Below the pieces are notes generated by a model that had not been told where the DNA came from, made no database searches, and saw only the letters and a list, made by a program, of their open reading frames with translations. The translations under genes were made by a program, and so were the position numbers. A stretch of DNA of 64,000 bases from Callipepla californica brunnescens (lineage: Eukaryota > Chordata > Aves > Galliformes > Odontophoridae). Position 1 is the stretch's first letter, and each line of letters starts with the position of its first letter. This document shows, in pieces, positions 1 through 13,200 of this stretch. Where the stretch lies: positions 36,713,733 through 36,777,732 of the forward strand of contig JALIRH010000002.1 of NCBI GenBank assembly GCA_023055505.1, written 5' to 3'.

Positions 1-1127
1 GAAGCTCTCTGACAGTTCAGTAAGAATTTTGTCTTGCTCTTAGAAAGTACTCAGTAGCAAAGGTGTTGTTCATGACTGATGTAGTGACATAGCTTTCCAC
101 TTGATGGCAATAGAGGTGGGATTATGTTGTATTCACCGTGGCTTCTGGGTTCAGACTTGCATTTGATGGCAACATTAGTGACTGTGGAGCACTTGTAACT
201 TGGGTGGGCCTAGCTTTCACATGCCTTTATAGACCCTGAGCTTCAGAACAAACTTTAAAACAGTGATAAATTCAGAGTTTTAATTGAAAATCCTGAAGAA
301 AACAGTTGGCAAACTAGCAAGCTGAGGCTGAGCAATGAGATTCTTCTCTATCACCACTGATCCCATGATTAAAATTATGCCTCTATTTTCTTACAATACT
401 TCAGTCTTCTCAGCTTCAAAGTTTAAGTAGTTACCAAAATGTTAATTCCATAAAAATAACACTGTGTACTGCATGCCATATATTTTGAATAGAGACTGCA
501 AAATGCAGTGAAACATTATCTGCTTTTATTGTATTGTTAGTCTAACTGAACTACTCTTTCATGACTTCAGTGGAGCAATTCCAGACAGATATTCTGGGAG
601 TACAAGCTCTCAAGAAAAATGAAATAAATGTTACTTTTTCAGAGGTTTAGGAAACTTGTAAATGAAATCTTACCTTTCAACACTTGCAGTGTGATCACAT
701 GTTATTCAGTCTTTTCAGTGACAGGTAATGTAAATTAAATAGAATAATATAGAATTAGTTTCTGCTTCAAAGTAAGAGCTAGAGAGAATCCAACCCAAGA
801 GAATAACTCAGTCATTTGCAAGCATAAGTGCTTTCCTTACCATCAGTTCTCGTCTGTTATGGCTTGAAAGAAAAGACCTTGTTGCAATACTTCCCCATTA
901 TTGTTTTTATCATTATGTGGTTCTTAAGAGCTCTCAAGTTCTTAATTTAAAGCACAAATAAAAGGTATTTTTGTTGGTTTTCCACAATAAATAGTTGAAA
1001 TGAGGAAAATATGAACTTTGTACAGAGGGAAGCTTTTTCTCATTGGCATGTCTGTGTAAAAATTTAATCTATTTGAATATTAGATGTAACAATGTGAAAA
1101 AAGATTTAATTCTGCATTGTTTTTAAG
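1..1127 (+). other. RB1CC1: RB1CC1 intron 13 (3' part)
   Basis: This stretch precedes the first recognisable exon and ends in a polypyrimidine-poor acceptor, TTTTTAAG, at 1120-1127. I see no coding sequence and no repeat I can name. It is AT-rich with scattered short ORFs only. The upstream exon 13 must lie before position 1. Confidence 0.8.
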
Positions 1128-1254
1128 GGTTCCAATACTTTGTGACTTTGAACCTCTTCACCAGCATGTACGTGCTCTACATAACCTGGTAAAAGCAGCA
1201 CAGAGTTTGGATGAAATGTCACAAACCATTACAGACCTGCTGAATGAACAAAAG
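1128..1254 (+). CDS. RB1CC1: RB1CC1 exon 14
   Basis: The exon is 127 nt. Its first base completes a codon from the previous exon, and it then encodes 42 residues beginning VPILCDFEPL and ending ITDLLNEQK. It ends in phase 0 at AAAAG with donor GTATAT at 1255. The sequence matches the family just before the Ser/Pro-rich linker (LVKAAQSLDEMSQTITDLL is essentially invariant in the human protein as I recall it). The acceptor is AAG at 1125-1127. Numbering as exon 14 follows from counting back from the last of 24 exons in human. Confidence 0.95.
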
Positions 1255-4200
1255 GTATATTTTTTTTTAATTTTTCTTAAGCAAGAAAATAGAATATTCT
1301 ATTGAGGAAGAGCTGTGTATTTTCATAATGTTTTAACTGCTTCAAAAAAATACTTAGTTTTTCCAGATATGAAAATTAGTTGATCACACAACTTTGAAGT
1401 AATTTTCTTCCTAATGAGTAAAGTAAGGCTATTTAGAAAAGTCTAAAGTTATTAAATGCCTTCAACACATCAGTTGCTTGTATTCCACAGAATTTGTAAA
1501 ATGTATTATATAAACTATGTTTTAGTGGAATTATTCTGTTCATATTTTTCTGCCATTTTTATGACCCTCCTTGCTGAATGTATGTATTTTGCCTATGTTG
1601 TTTATTTTTAAATAAGCTTGTTGTTTGTTTTTAAATAAGCTTTAGATGTTTTCATTCCTTCTTAAGTCTTTCTGGCCCAAGAAGATAAGGGAGAATTCAG
1701 GGACCCCATGTCTGGTTGCCCCCATTAATCTGAAAATCAGTGTGTCATCTACTCCTGTGTTGACAGTTCTACTTTTTGGGAAAGGGGAAGTGTTACATTC
1801 CCATTTTACTCTTGCCTGTCAAGCAGATTCTTTCCCCTGGAAAGAGTACCCTCTCAGTCACTTTTGGTTACTTCTTCATATTCTGCCACTAACTTTCATT
1901 ATATGCCCAATGGGATCCTTTTAACTTCTGGTGGTAACCTATCATGGGGACTTAAGTGTTTAAAATTCTATGTGAGGTTTACTGATTGGGCTTCTCTAGC
2001 AGTTGAATTTTTTGCAGGATTCTGTGTTACAATCTACTATATAAATGTTCAGATTCGTTTTGATGCTAAAACTAACCTTATGCAGCTTTCTTTGCAGTGC
2101 CATGGTCCTAGTGAAATTTAATGTATATACTTTGAATGGGCTGTTGTTGTTTTTATTTTGTTCTCAAAGTCATCTGCATCTTAAATTTTGATTGAGAAAA
2201 TTCCTGCTTAAGCCAGATATGTGAAGTTCTCTATCTTTTTGCCCCTCTGAAACTTGAACATGAGATTTACTGGAAGTCTTTGGTTCATGTAGAATATGAG
2301 ATTTGGGCGTCTTTTTGACTTGTAATTTAAGAATGTATGTCATTTATGTCAGCTCTTCTTTCTTAATGAAGATTGATTTCTTGATGAGCAGTATTTTTAG
2401 GCCTTTTCACTGTATTAGACAATGAAATAGCTAAGAATGGTGGAAGTTGTGAGTTTCCTGAATGTATTCGTCCAACAGATCCCGCTATGATATGTAAGTG
2501 TTCACTTCCTGAAAGCATCCTGAAATTTATCAGTGGCACGTTTCCTAGGGAATTTGTTCTTCACTAAAGCTTACAGTGTAAAGGAAACGTGAAATTGATC
2601 AAAACAGTAACTTTAATTCCAAATGTATATAACATTGGAACGAGAAACTGGGAAGTTGCCTTGCTTGTTCAATTGTGATTAATTCTAATATTCTGAAAAT
2701 CCATCTAGAAATTGGTTCAGTCTTATTTATCTGAAACATTTTTATCAGTACATGGCTGCACAAAATATATTTACTAAATCAGGAGAATCTGTTCTTCCAC
2801 ACTTTTCGTTTGCTGTGCTCCAAACATTTTGGATTCTTGACTGACTCTGAAATGTCAAATGCCTGAACAGATTTGGGTAATTGTCTCTTTCTTTAGAGTA
2901 AATTACATTGTACAGTCAGAGCTGCGACACTCATGAAGTGATCTTGAAAACTCCTGTCTCTGTCTGTCGTTTCAGTGATTCATTTGAACACTTTTTTTTT
3001 GCAAACAGGTGTGTTGGAAAGATTTTTTGTGTGTGTTGTTACCACCTGATAAGATGATGTTAGGTCTCTTTTCTGTGTTGTTTTGGTGTCTTTCTTTTTT
3101 TAAATCTTATTTATATATGTACATGCTACTTTTGCATATCCTTCCTTGTACTTTTGCTTAGAATTACTGTAAGAATATGAAGTATCCTTTTCTTCTCTTT
3201 AGTGTTGCTGGGAATTAACCCTACATAACTAGCAAGGTGAATAAACATTTGATAATAGTCCTGACAGTGACTTCATCTTCATACACCTACAAGTTGTTTG
3301 TGAATTGTGAGATCTTCCCAGCTTGTCTGTGATTCTGTGGACACTGAATGATATTTGCCCAGGGAGGCCTGTTAGTCCACGGGGGATAGGAACTAGTTGA
3401 TTATTAAGGTGAGTTCCAGCTCAAGTCATTCTGTGATCCCAGCCTTCTGTGCAAAACATGTGGCAGTAGAAGACTGGTTCATCAAGTTGGACTACAGGTT
3501 CCCCATGCTTGTTGATAATGCAGCAGTTGAGCTCTGATTCAGACAGGAGTTCAGCTCTTCTTGCTGATGCAGGAGGATAATCTTTATGCATTTGCTTTAG
3601 ACATGAGAGAAGAGCTGTGAGTGTAGCCACGTGAACAAAGAACAGGTCAGAGAGGAATTCCAATACATTTTTTAGAATGCTGTTAATGTATATTTTTTGT
3701 TCCCTTATATCTTATGACAGCTTCCAAGTTCATGGAACACTAATAATAAATTGCATCTTTGTCTGATGAGTTTCTATTAGTATCACATCAGAGTAAACCA
3801 AAATGAACAACATTGTTCTTTAAATAATGTTACTGTTGTGGAAATGTGTTTTTAGTGCTTTCTGTTTATTCTGTTTAATGGCCTCGCATCAAAGAGATTG
3901 CTGTGCCCTTTCATTTTTGTGAAACAGTTTAATTGGATCAGGGATTAGGTTAAAGAAATCTAGGAGAAAGTTGAGGTGCCTGTAGGAGTGAGGTAAGATG
4001 ATTAAGGTGTCTTCTTCATGGTTAGCAGGTAATTAACGTGTGCAATCCTGTGGTATTAAAAGATGCTCTTGTAAGAGAAGCTGGCCTTTCAAATGAGATT
4101 ATGAATCTACAGCTTGTTGTAGTTGAGTTCAAAATTCATCACTGTTTGTAGTCCTTCAAGAATTGCCCCTATTCCTTGTCCGTGAGTTTACCTAGTAGCG

Positions 4201-7200
4201 TAACTCAGGCTTTGTATATATTCCAGCAACACTGCAGAACTTAAAAATTAGCTCTACCTCTCTACTTTCTAGTTTTTGTTACTTGTTGTAAACAACAGCA
4301 TATGACACATACATTGGTTGCCACCTATTGGTTGTAAGTAGACCACATGGCAGACACCAGGCTCTCAGGGAAATAGGCGAGAGTCAACCAGTCTTCCATC
4401 TTGTTTCAGTTCCTCAAAATGTGAAGTTTTACTCTTCTTGAGACTGTAATCTAGTAATTCATCTAGACAGCTCACAGCAGCTATTGCAGAGTGTGAAATT
4501 CTTTTACAACCACTAATTTTGAGGAAAACAAACTCCTTACACTATATTACTCCACACAATGAAGAATTGTGTTTTTTGTACTCTTCATGCTGTATGCTTA
4601 CTCTCTACCTTCTGTTATGGTCCTACAGAGTACCAGGAATTGATACCATCCTTGCTTTGCATGTAGGACCTCATATTTACTCCCTGAAGTGTTGTAGTTT
4701 TTTATTTTCGTTTTGTTTTGTTTACTGACATCTATGATACTGTCTTTTTATCACTGTTGAAGCTCTGGTTTATCAATATTAAATGCTTGTTGGTTAAAGC
4801 TTATGATTTGAGTCCAGGCATTTATCATCATATACCCCATCTCTCAGCATGTTCTTCTCTAAATTTCCATAGATAAAAACCAAACAGATCCCAAGGCAAG
4901 TGTTGAAATATGAATTAATAATACCTTTAACAAAAGGAATGTTACCACTTGTGTTGTTTTTTTTTTTGGTCTCTTATGTCTTATATTCATTTGAGATGAC
5001 TAAAGACAGCATGAGAGACAGCACGTATTCTTTGAGAAAGAGATGCAAACAAGATTATTATTGCTAAAGTTGGAGGAAGTGTTGGCTTTTTGGAACACAG
5101 CAGTATTCTGAAAGTTGTCCAGTACTAAGAGACCAAACACTTCATGTGGATCATTTACTGTAAAATTTATCATGAAACTTTGAGAACATCTTTCGTTTTT
5201 ATCAAGGTCTCATTTCTCAGACAAATAAGATCAAATAAGTCCTTGGAGACTGAAGATTTGAAGATCATGGTTGGACTAGACAGTTCATCTGAGATCTCTT
5301 AGAAAACTGATCCTAACATCCCTGATTTGCAATCCTGATGGTCCTGCTCCTGATTTTCTATCCTGCAGCTCACATACATTCTTAAGTATTTTAACTGTGT
5401 ATTTCACTGTAACTTTCTTGAGGAAGACTGCTTTGCTATCCATACTATTATATGAGGAGTACATCCTTGATGGATTCAGGGGCTGGTTATTGCTTTTTGG
5501 CTTCCATGATGATGTTCCACACCTGCTGTAGTTTAAGTCTTATTTTTTTGAATCTGCAGATTATTTTAAGACTGGCATTAGGGCTCTGATTATTTCTTGG
5601 TGTATATGACAGTTAATAGCATTAAGATACTGCAGGTTGGCCATTTGTTCCTAGCTCTGGTAGGTATGAGGATAGTGAAAGAGGAGGACTTCAAATATCC
5701 AGCTCACTTTATCAAACGAAGCTGAAAACAGTAATGTATGATGTTAATTCTATGAAATAAATAGCAAAGATATGAAAATTTGTAACTGAAGTAAAATCCT
5801 GTGGTTACGTCATGCTGTAAGTTAAACTGAGTTTGTCACATGGAGAAAGCTTTAAAATTACAAAGTACAGGCTGCTTGTGAAGTTTGCACGACCTTATTG
5901 AGGTTGATTTTTAAAATCGTTTCAATCTGGTTCTTTACTGAATTTCAGATGCATGTGAATAAGAGTATATGAAGTTAGCCTGCAGTTAGTACAATAATAG
6001 CCTACAGCTATTGCTTTTTGGCTTCTGTGGTGATTGCATAGCCTACAGCTGTTGTAGCAATAAATCAAAATTCAAATGAATTCACTTCCATAACAGTATA
6101 GAAAATCATTTAGACTTCTGAAATGTTCTGAAACACTCATAATACGTTTTTTAAATTGCTAAGATTTTTTTTTTCAAACACTGTGCACGAACTTCTCAGT
6201 AGCGTATGCAGAGCTTGAAATCTTGCCTTGTAGTTCTTATAGTATTGAACAAAAGTTAATGATGATGATTTTAGCACGTTAGATAACATCAGTGAATTGG
6301 AAAATAGGTTTTTAGCCTTTTAAAAAAAACACTGAGATTGATCAGATTTACTTGGGAACAGCTTCATGAAGGTAAAAAAAAAAAAAAAAACAACGAACAA
6401 AAACTTATATAACCTGTTCGCTAGATAACAAACTGCTGCTGCTCAGGGATGATTATGGATGGTTATTCTAAACCATAGTCATTCAGTTGAAGACTGAATA
6501 ATCTGGAGCTCCAGAGTCAGGTCTGGTGATAATCCAGTGTCTCTAGGCAAAATGACAGAAATTGCTAATGTTGGATGCAACATTAAAAAACAAGTCCACT
6601 CAAAGTGTGCCTTACCGAGTTCTGAAAAGTGAGAATGTGACTTTTAGTTAGAATATGTCCTTTATTGCATTAACCTTCTTTTGCATTCTTCTCACAACTG
6701 ATCTCAGAAGCGCGCATACTCTAATTAAATATTTTTTATAACTGCGTAAGAAGGCAACAGTTTTCTTATACTAAAATTTTGGATGAACTTTAAATTAATA
6801 TTTATTATCAGTGACTGAGTTACAATGATTTATAAAGCTGTATCAGCAAAAAAAATATTTTAACTAACAAAAATATTAGGAAGAACAAATTCAGTAGTTT
6901 GTCAGTAAAAAAAGAATGTCTTATTTTATTTTTTTTATCCTTACAGGTGAGACTCCTTCATTTTACTTTGGAGTGGTGATTTTTAATCAGTTTCAAACAT
7001 TTGCCAACACTTTTACCAATTACCTTAAATATTTGTTTGTATTGTTTAACTTGCAGGCCTCCAATAGTCAAGCATCACCACAATCTGCTACTACACCAAG
7101 GATGGAAAGTGCAACAGGAACTACAATTGCTACCTCTTCAAGAACTCCTCCATCACTCAGTCTTCAGGGTCCCCTCTGTCCTCCCGTGTGTCCCCCTGCT

Positions 7201-10200
7201 CCATTAGAGGAATTGTCACCAGACAGCATTGATGCTCATACATTTGATTTCGAAACTATTGCCCATCCAAACCTGGAGCAAGCTCTCAAGCAAGGATCAC
7301 TGGACTTGGATTCATTAGCAGAAAGTCCAGAATCTGACTTTATGTCAGCAGTAAATGAATTCGTAATAGAAGAAAATCCAGTATCTCCTAATGTTATAAG
7401 TGATCCACAAAGTCCTGAAATGATGGTGGAATCTCTTTATTCTTCGGTTATCAATGCAATAGACAGTAGACGTATGCAAGACACAAATTCTTGTGTGAAG
7501 GACATTTCAGTAGAAAATGCTTCTCGCAGTGTTTCCATGGAGAAGTGTAAGGTTATTGCTCAAGATTCAAAAGTACATTTAAGAGGTATAAAAGAAGATC
7601 TTTGCCACTTTAGAACTCTTGTACAAAGAGAACAGTGTGACTTTTCTAATTCTTTAAAATGCACTTCATTAGAAATAGTAAATACTATTGAAAAGGTGAA
7701 ACTTTCACTTGAAAAAACACTAAAAGATAAACATCAAAAAGAACTGCAGTCTTTGAGAAGTGAATATGAAACCAAAATTAATAAATTACTCGAGGATGAT
7801 GAGGAAAGCAAAAAAAAGATTACAAAGCTAAAAGGTGACTTGTTAGGCCTTGAGGAAGTACTTCAGAATAAGAACAATGAATGTGCAATGGTGAAAAACG
7901 AAAAGGAAGCTGTAGTTTCCCTTCAGAATGAAAAAGATCAGAAACTACATGAATTGGAATGCCAAATGGAGACACAAAATTCTGAAATTAAGAAACTGAG
8001 ACAGTCACGTGAGATAGTACTTGAAGACTTGAAAAAACTTCATGTTGAAAATGATGAAAAACTACAACTCCTGAGGGCAGAACTCCAGAGTTTAGAACAA
8101 AGCCATTTAAAAGAACTGGAAAACAACCTTCAGGCCAGGCATTTGCAGGAATTTGAGAAAGTGCTAGCTGAGCACAAGGACAGCTTAGAGCAATTAAAAA
8201 AAGAGAACCAGCATAGACTTGAACAAATGCAGGAATCTCATGCAGCAGTTGTGCAAGAGAAACAACAGCAGGTAGAAGAGCTAAAACTGAAGGTTTCTGA
8301 TCTGTCTGATTTGAGGTGCAAACTAGAAGTTGAACTTGCCCTGAAAGAAGCAGAAACTGATGAAATGAAACTTCTCTTGGAAGAAAGCCGAAACCAGCAA
8401 CAGGAGACCTTAAAATCTCAGATTGATAAGGAAACGGAAAGCTTAAAGAAAGAGATAGATAAACTAAACAGTAAGATACAAGTTAGCAGTGACGAATATC
8501 AAGTGGGCTTATCAGAACTAAGAACTTTAATGACAATTGAGAAAGATCAGTGTATTTCTGAGCTGGTAGACAGATATGAAGAAGAGTCAAATTTGCTTAG
8601 AACTGAACTAAGCAGAGTAACGGTTCTGCATCAAAAAACTTCTGAAGCAGAAAAAAGACTTTCAGATCAAATAACAGAACTGCAATGTAAGTTAGAGTTG
8701 GAGAAGAGTGCCCTAGAAAAGGAGAAAACAGAAAAAATGGCACTCTGTGAGCAGCAGGAAAAATATGAAGCTATTATCCATAGGCTTAAGGAAGAGAAAG
8801 ATCTGTTAGTATCTAACCAAGAACAAGACAGGCAGTTGCTCATTCAGAAGCTCAATTCTGAAAAAGAAGATGCAGTACAAACTGCTTGTAAAGAATTTGA
8901 ATTACAAAAGGAAGCTGCTGAAAAAGGGCTTTTGGAAAAAATACAACAACTTGAGATGCAAGTAAATCAGAGGTACTGTAAGGATTAAGTTGCTGTGTTA
9001 TCTTAGTACTCTAAAGTAATTGCTGCATATTGGAACATAAATATACCAGATTAAGTAAAAACTTTTGTGTATTTGTAATAGTATTTGTTGTTGTTTTTAA
9101 TTCAAGTTACTTTCATTTTATAGATAGCGATATTTCTGTCTCTGCAATTCGTTGCAAAGATTGTCAAACGTCTTGTACAGTATTATTTTCAGACAACAAC
9201 AGAGGTTTTGTATTTCAGTTTTATGATGCTGTGCTGAAGGAATACTATTATAATTGCCTAAAATTTGATTTTTGTTGGTCTTAGCCTTTCTCTCCTGTTC
9301 CATCCTTTCCTCTGCTCTAGTACTGTGAGACCATATGGTAACTAACTTTTGGGTTGATAATTTTCTTATACTAATTAACTTTTGGAGGTGTTGATGTTGC
9401 CATGAGAAACTGCATGAGAGTATATGAACAGCTGTGAGCAGTCCCACAGCCACCTGGACTTCAACTGCCTTTAACTGCCATATTTACATACTTCAGGGTC
9501 TTCAGTTTGAGCTTTATAATGAAACTCACTTGGGTAACATTTTAAGGAGCATCGTAGTATGACTGTTTTTCCTTGCTATTTCTGCAGTATTTTTCCAATT
9601 GGGGAAATAGTTCTCTGCTATAAAACCCAAGTTGTGCCTCCTGACTTCCTGTTTCTAATCCATGGACAAGTTCCAAATGTTGTCAAACTAGACTGTGATA
9701 CTGTGTAATGGAAATACTAAATACTTCTTTGTGACTGTGGCTTAGAAACAGTATTCTAGTTTGAAATGCTAGAATTTGTCATTAATGTCCTTGGACTATC
9801 ACAGAACTCCAAGGTTAGATCTTGTTAGTACAGTATCTAAGTTAAATATTTTGTTCTAGGTATCATGATATATTAAGTACGTGAAATAGAATTACAGAAC
9901 AGATATTAAAAGAACAGTGCAGAACATGAACACAAAGTTAGGTTAGCATTTAACTCTTAAATGTCAATGTAGTATTTGTTGGTTTTTTTTAATGGAGGGA
10001 AGAGTTAGAAAGAGAATGCAGTGATCCAGTGTACACACAATTCACTTCTGTGGTGCAAAGAAAAATATAAACATCCACTTCACTTGAAATATCCACTTCA
10101 TCCTTGTTACCTCAGGATTTTGATATGCTAACACATCTGTCATTGATGTGTTATCAGTGTTGGCATTTTATGTGTACAGAAAAAGGTCAAAATAATGATA

Positions 10201-13200
10201 CACTTCTTGACTTAAGGTTCAGTTATTGGGTTACAGTTAAGACCTATATCTTTCTTAAAATATTTTCTAAATTTAATAAAATATGGTGGAATGCTGAGGG
10301 TAAAAACATCAAATGCTGGATTCAAACTGTTTATCTGTAGCAGTGCATGTAGAAGAGACTCGTAGGAAAAAGATGTAGCTTTGTCATCAGACTTTTAAAA
10401 CAGGGAAAAAAAATGCAACAAGAGCAACAACTAAACCACCATCTATGTTTAATTTTGAACATCTGAGCTGAGCTGCATATATTTCTATGCAGACTGGTTA
10501 AAAGTGATACCAGCGTATTTCAATGAAGTGTTATTTGCTTCAGTCTGATGAAGTATTAGTAGTAACTAATTCTGTCAAGTAGTTTTTATTTTCAAAGTGC
10601 GATGTTAATATACGTACTGCCTTCTAAGGCTTCATTTTATGCCTTTATCTGCTGTTATGTTTTTTTCTTCTAGAATGCGTTTCGTCTCTGGAGGGCAAAT
10701 ATGTTATGGGAATCTGTCCTAATATTTTACAGTCACTGTCTAGCAGTTTGTTTTTTGAGTTCCCTAAGCTATGTCAGTAATTCGAGTTGACTTGTTATCC
10801 TCATTCAATTGTTGTTTAGAACTTTATTTGTAATGTTAGGCAGAAGCTTTTGTTTGTCACATAAATGTTTTTCTGCAAGATCACAGTTACATTAACATTC
10901 CAGAAGACACTGGTGGTGACTTAAGTTGTTAAATTTGACCTAAATGTCTCACTGGTATCAGGAGTTCAAAAATTTAACTTACATGAAAGCTAAAAAGAAT
11001 ATTTAGAAGATAGAAAGAAACATTTGTGACTTGTGCATTACCAATCTATGAAAATTTGTGTGTTTTATTTATAAAGTGCCTGGAAGTCATCATGATTAGG
11101 AGAAGTAATGGAACTACAAGCCATTTGTAACTCTATTTACTCTATGTCTCCTATTTAATTTTTTGTACGCAGTGTGTACTGTGCTCTACTGGGGTTAACT
11201 GGAGATTAATTTAACAGTGCAATTTTTGTAACTGTCATTAAGCAGTTTGGTTAACTCCATTTATAGTATTTGAAAAAAAGGTTAAAAGTATGATAGGACT
11301 CCTGACTGCTTTGAAAACTAGATTAGACATTGGTATCTTCCAGTCAGTATTTTCCAACCATTTCTGTAAGACCGCAGTTAGTGGTGAAGCTTCTCCGTGA
11401 AGAGAAACTTTGACATTAGGTCATAATGCACGTCACACACACACACACACTCACAGGTAGAACTTATTTATAAATAAATTGAAGTTCAATCCAACACAAA
11501 AGAGAATAATTAAAAGTTAAAATAGTGTAGGTTTTTTACAAAAGTCACTCAATGAAGGGATTTGTCTGTCCAGTACTTTATACAGTGAGGATTTGTGATA
11601 ACTCGAAGCCATGCCACAGAAGAGGGTAGTTAGTGCTTTGAAATCAATCATTAGAAAATATCCATTTAAGGTTATCTGTTTCAAGAGCCATTCAAGGTTC
11701 TTATTCTTCCTTTTGACAATTAATGCTTTTCTTTCTGGTCATTAGTGCTGTTCTCTAGATTCTGCAGCCCACAGTATTCTTTTACAGCTGGATTCCTTAA
11801 TTTTGCAAGAGTTTTGGAGGCATTATGTTTTTGACACAGTGAAAATCTTTAGGGAGTTGATCTGTCATTGTTTCTTGTTTTACTACTTTGCATACCATGT
11901 GTTCAAATAGTAAAGACGTGTCTTCCCCATGAGCAGATTTTAATAGTAGAGATGCTAATGGACACTAGAAAACAGAATGCTCAAGGATAATAATTTGGTG
12001 AGATGCATGTGTTTAAAAACAAAGTTGGAAGAGTAAGAATGACTCAATTTGAATATGGTATGCACTAAATATTTCTGGAAAATGTTTCAAAACTAACTGC
12101 TGACTTGTTGGTTTACTTATTTCAAATGTTTGGAACTTATTTATGCTATGAGTTTAAAGCCTGAACATTTTCTTTTAAGTCCTCCCACTGAATCATCTGC
12201 TGAATCAAACTTGGTTGCTGAACTTCAAGAGAAGCTTCAGGAAGAAAAAATGAAATTCTTGGAGCAGCTTGAAGAACAAGAAAGAAGAAAGAATGAAGAA
12301 ATGCAGAACATTAGAACATCTCTAACTGCAGAACAGCAGGTAAAGCTGATTCTTTTTGCTTTTGCTATGTAACACTTGTGCATTCTGTATTTGCATTATG
12401 CTGTTGTCTAGAATTAGAATATGGTATGCCAGTGGAATTCAGCATGCTTATGACTTTTGTTTTTGCTTAACTGTTTGTGAAGTGGCTATGCAGATTCATT
12501 TTTTATTTTGACAGTTTCGCTTTTGTTATGCTAGTGCTATGAGTTCTATCCACTAATCCTCTGAGCTCCAGAAAAATGTCATTGAAATATAGTTTTAAGT
12601 TAATGGTATTATTTTTGGACAGCTCAAATTTAATGCTTAGAAATACTGATTGATTTGGCATGCTTCTTAGTGGCTCTTAGACTTTATTAGCCTGGGCAGA
12701 TGGTGTTTTAGGTTCAATACAAACGTGATGGTTTTCTTTTTTCTAACTCAGATTAAACATCTCTGTGTACTCCTCACCTCAATACAAACTCGCACTACAC
12801 TGGATTAATTATTACTGTGTTGAATTACTTATTGCAGTATCTTTCCTCACTCATATTTTCATCTTAAAATATTGAACCCCTCAGATTTCGTAGGTGAATG
12901 TTCACTTCTAAAGTTAAATCTCTAAGTTAAACAGATATTATCTACAGCTTTGTTGCATTTAAATACTAAGAAAGGATTTTCTCTTCTAAGCACATCTGCT
13001 TACTTTAGCTGTAGTGGGATCAAATAAGGACAGAGAGACAGTGTAGTAATTAACTGACTTGGTGAAATGAATGCTACAAATCACTTGGTGCACAGAGCAG
13101 AATATTGTGGGCAGTTGTAAAGTCAGAACTAGTTCTGAAAGTTTTGGATTGCAGACATTAATAAAGTAAGCCTTCTGTAGTTAATCTGACTATTTTATAG

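Larger units (their letters stand above)
1255..7056 (+). other. RB1CC1: RB1CC1 intron 14
   Basis: This 5.8 kb intron is the longest complete one in the window. It contains a degraded CR1 3' end near 3378-3440, a poly(A) run of 17 at 6374-6390, a short local duplication (5486-5504 and 6008-6026), a CTCF-like site at 4319-4331 and a recursive-splicing-like AG|GT at 6945-6948. ORFs inside it (for example 1646-1924, 1864-2121, 3421-3663, 4519-4728) show no family resemblance. The acceptor is CTTGCAG at 7050-7056. Confidence 0.85.

Noticed and set aside
3421..3663. 80-codon minus-strand ORF that looks somewhat protein-like
   Set aside because: Its end lies in a CR1 tail and the rest matches no family I know.
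5255..5305. Possible CR1 end (GGTTGGACTAGACAGTTCAT)
   Set aside because: Only one short word fits and the remainder is too diverged to support.
6916..7056. Open frame extending exon 15 upstream to a start-like position
   Set aside because: This is intron sequence that happens to lack stops. The family match begins at 7057 after a good acceptor.
9118..9453. 111-codon minus-strand ORF in intron 15
   Set aside because: No domain, antisense to an intron, and composed of AT-rich filler.
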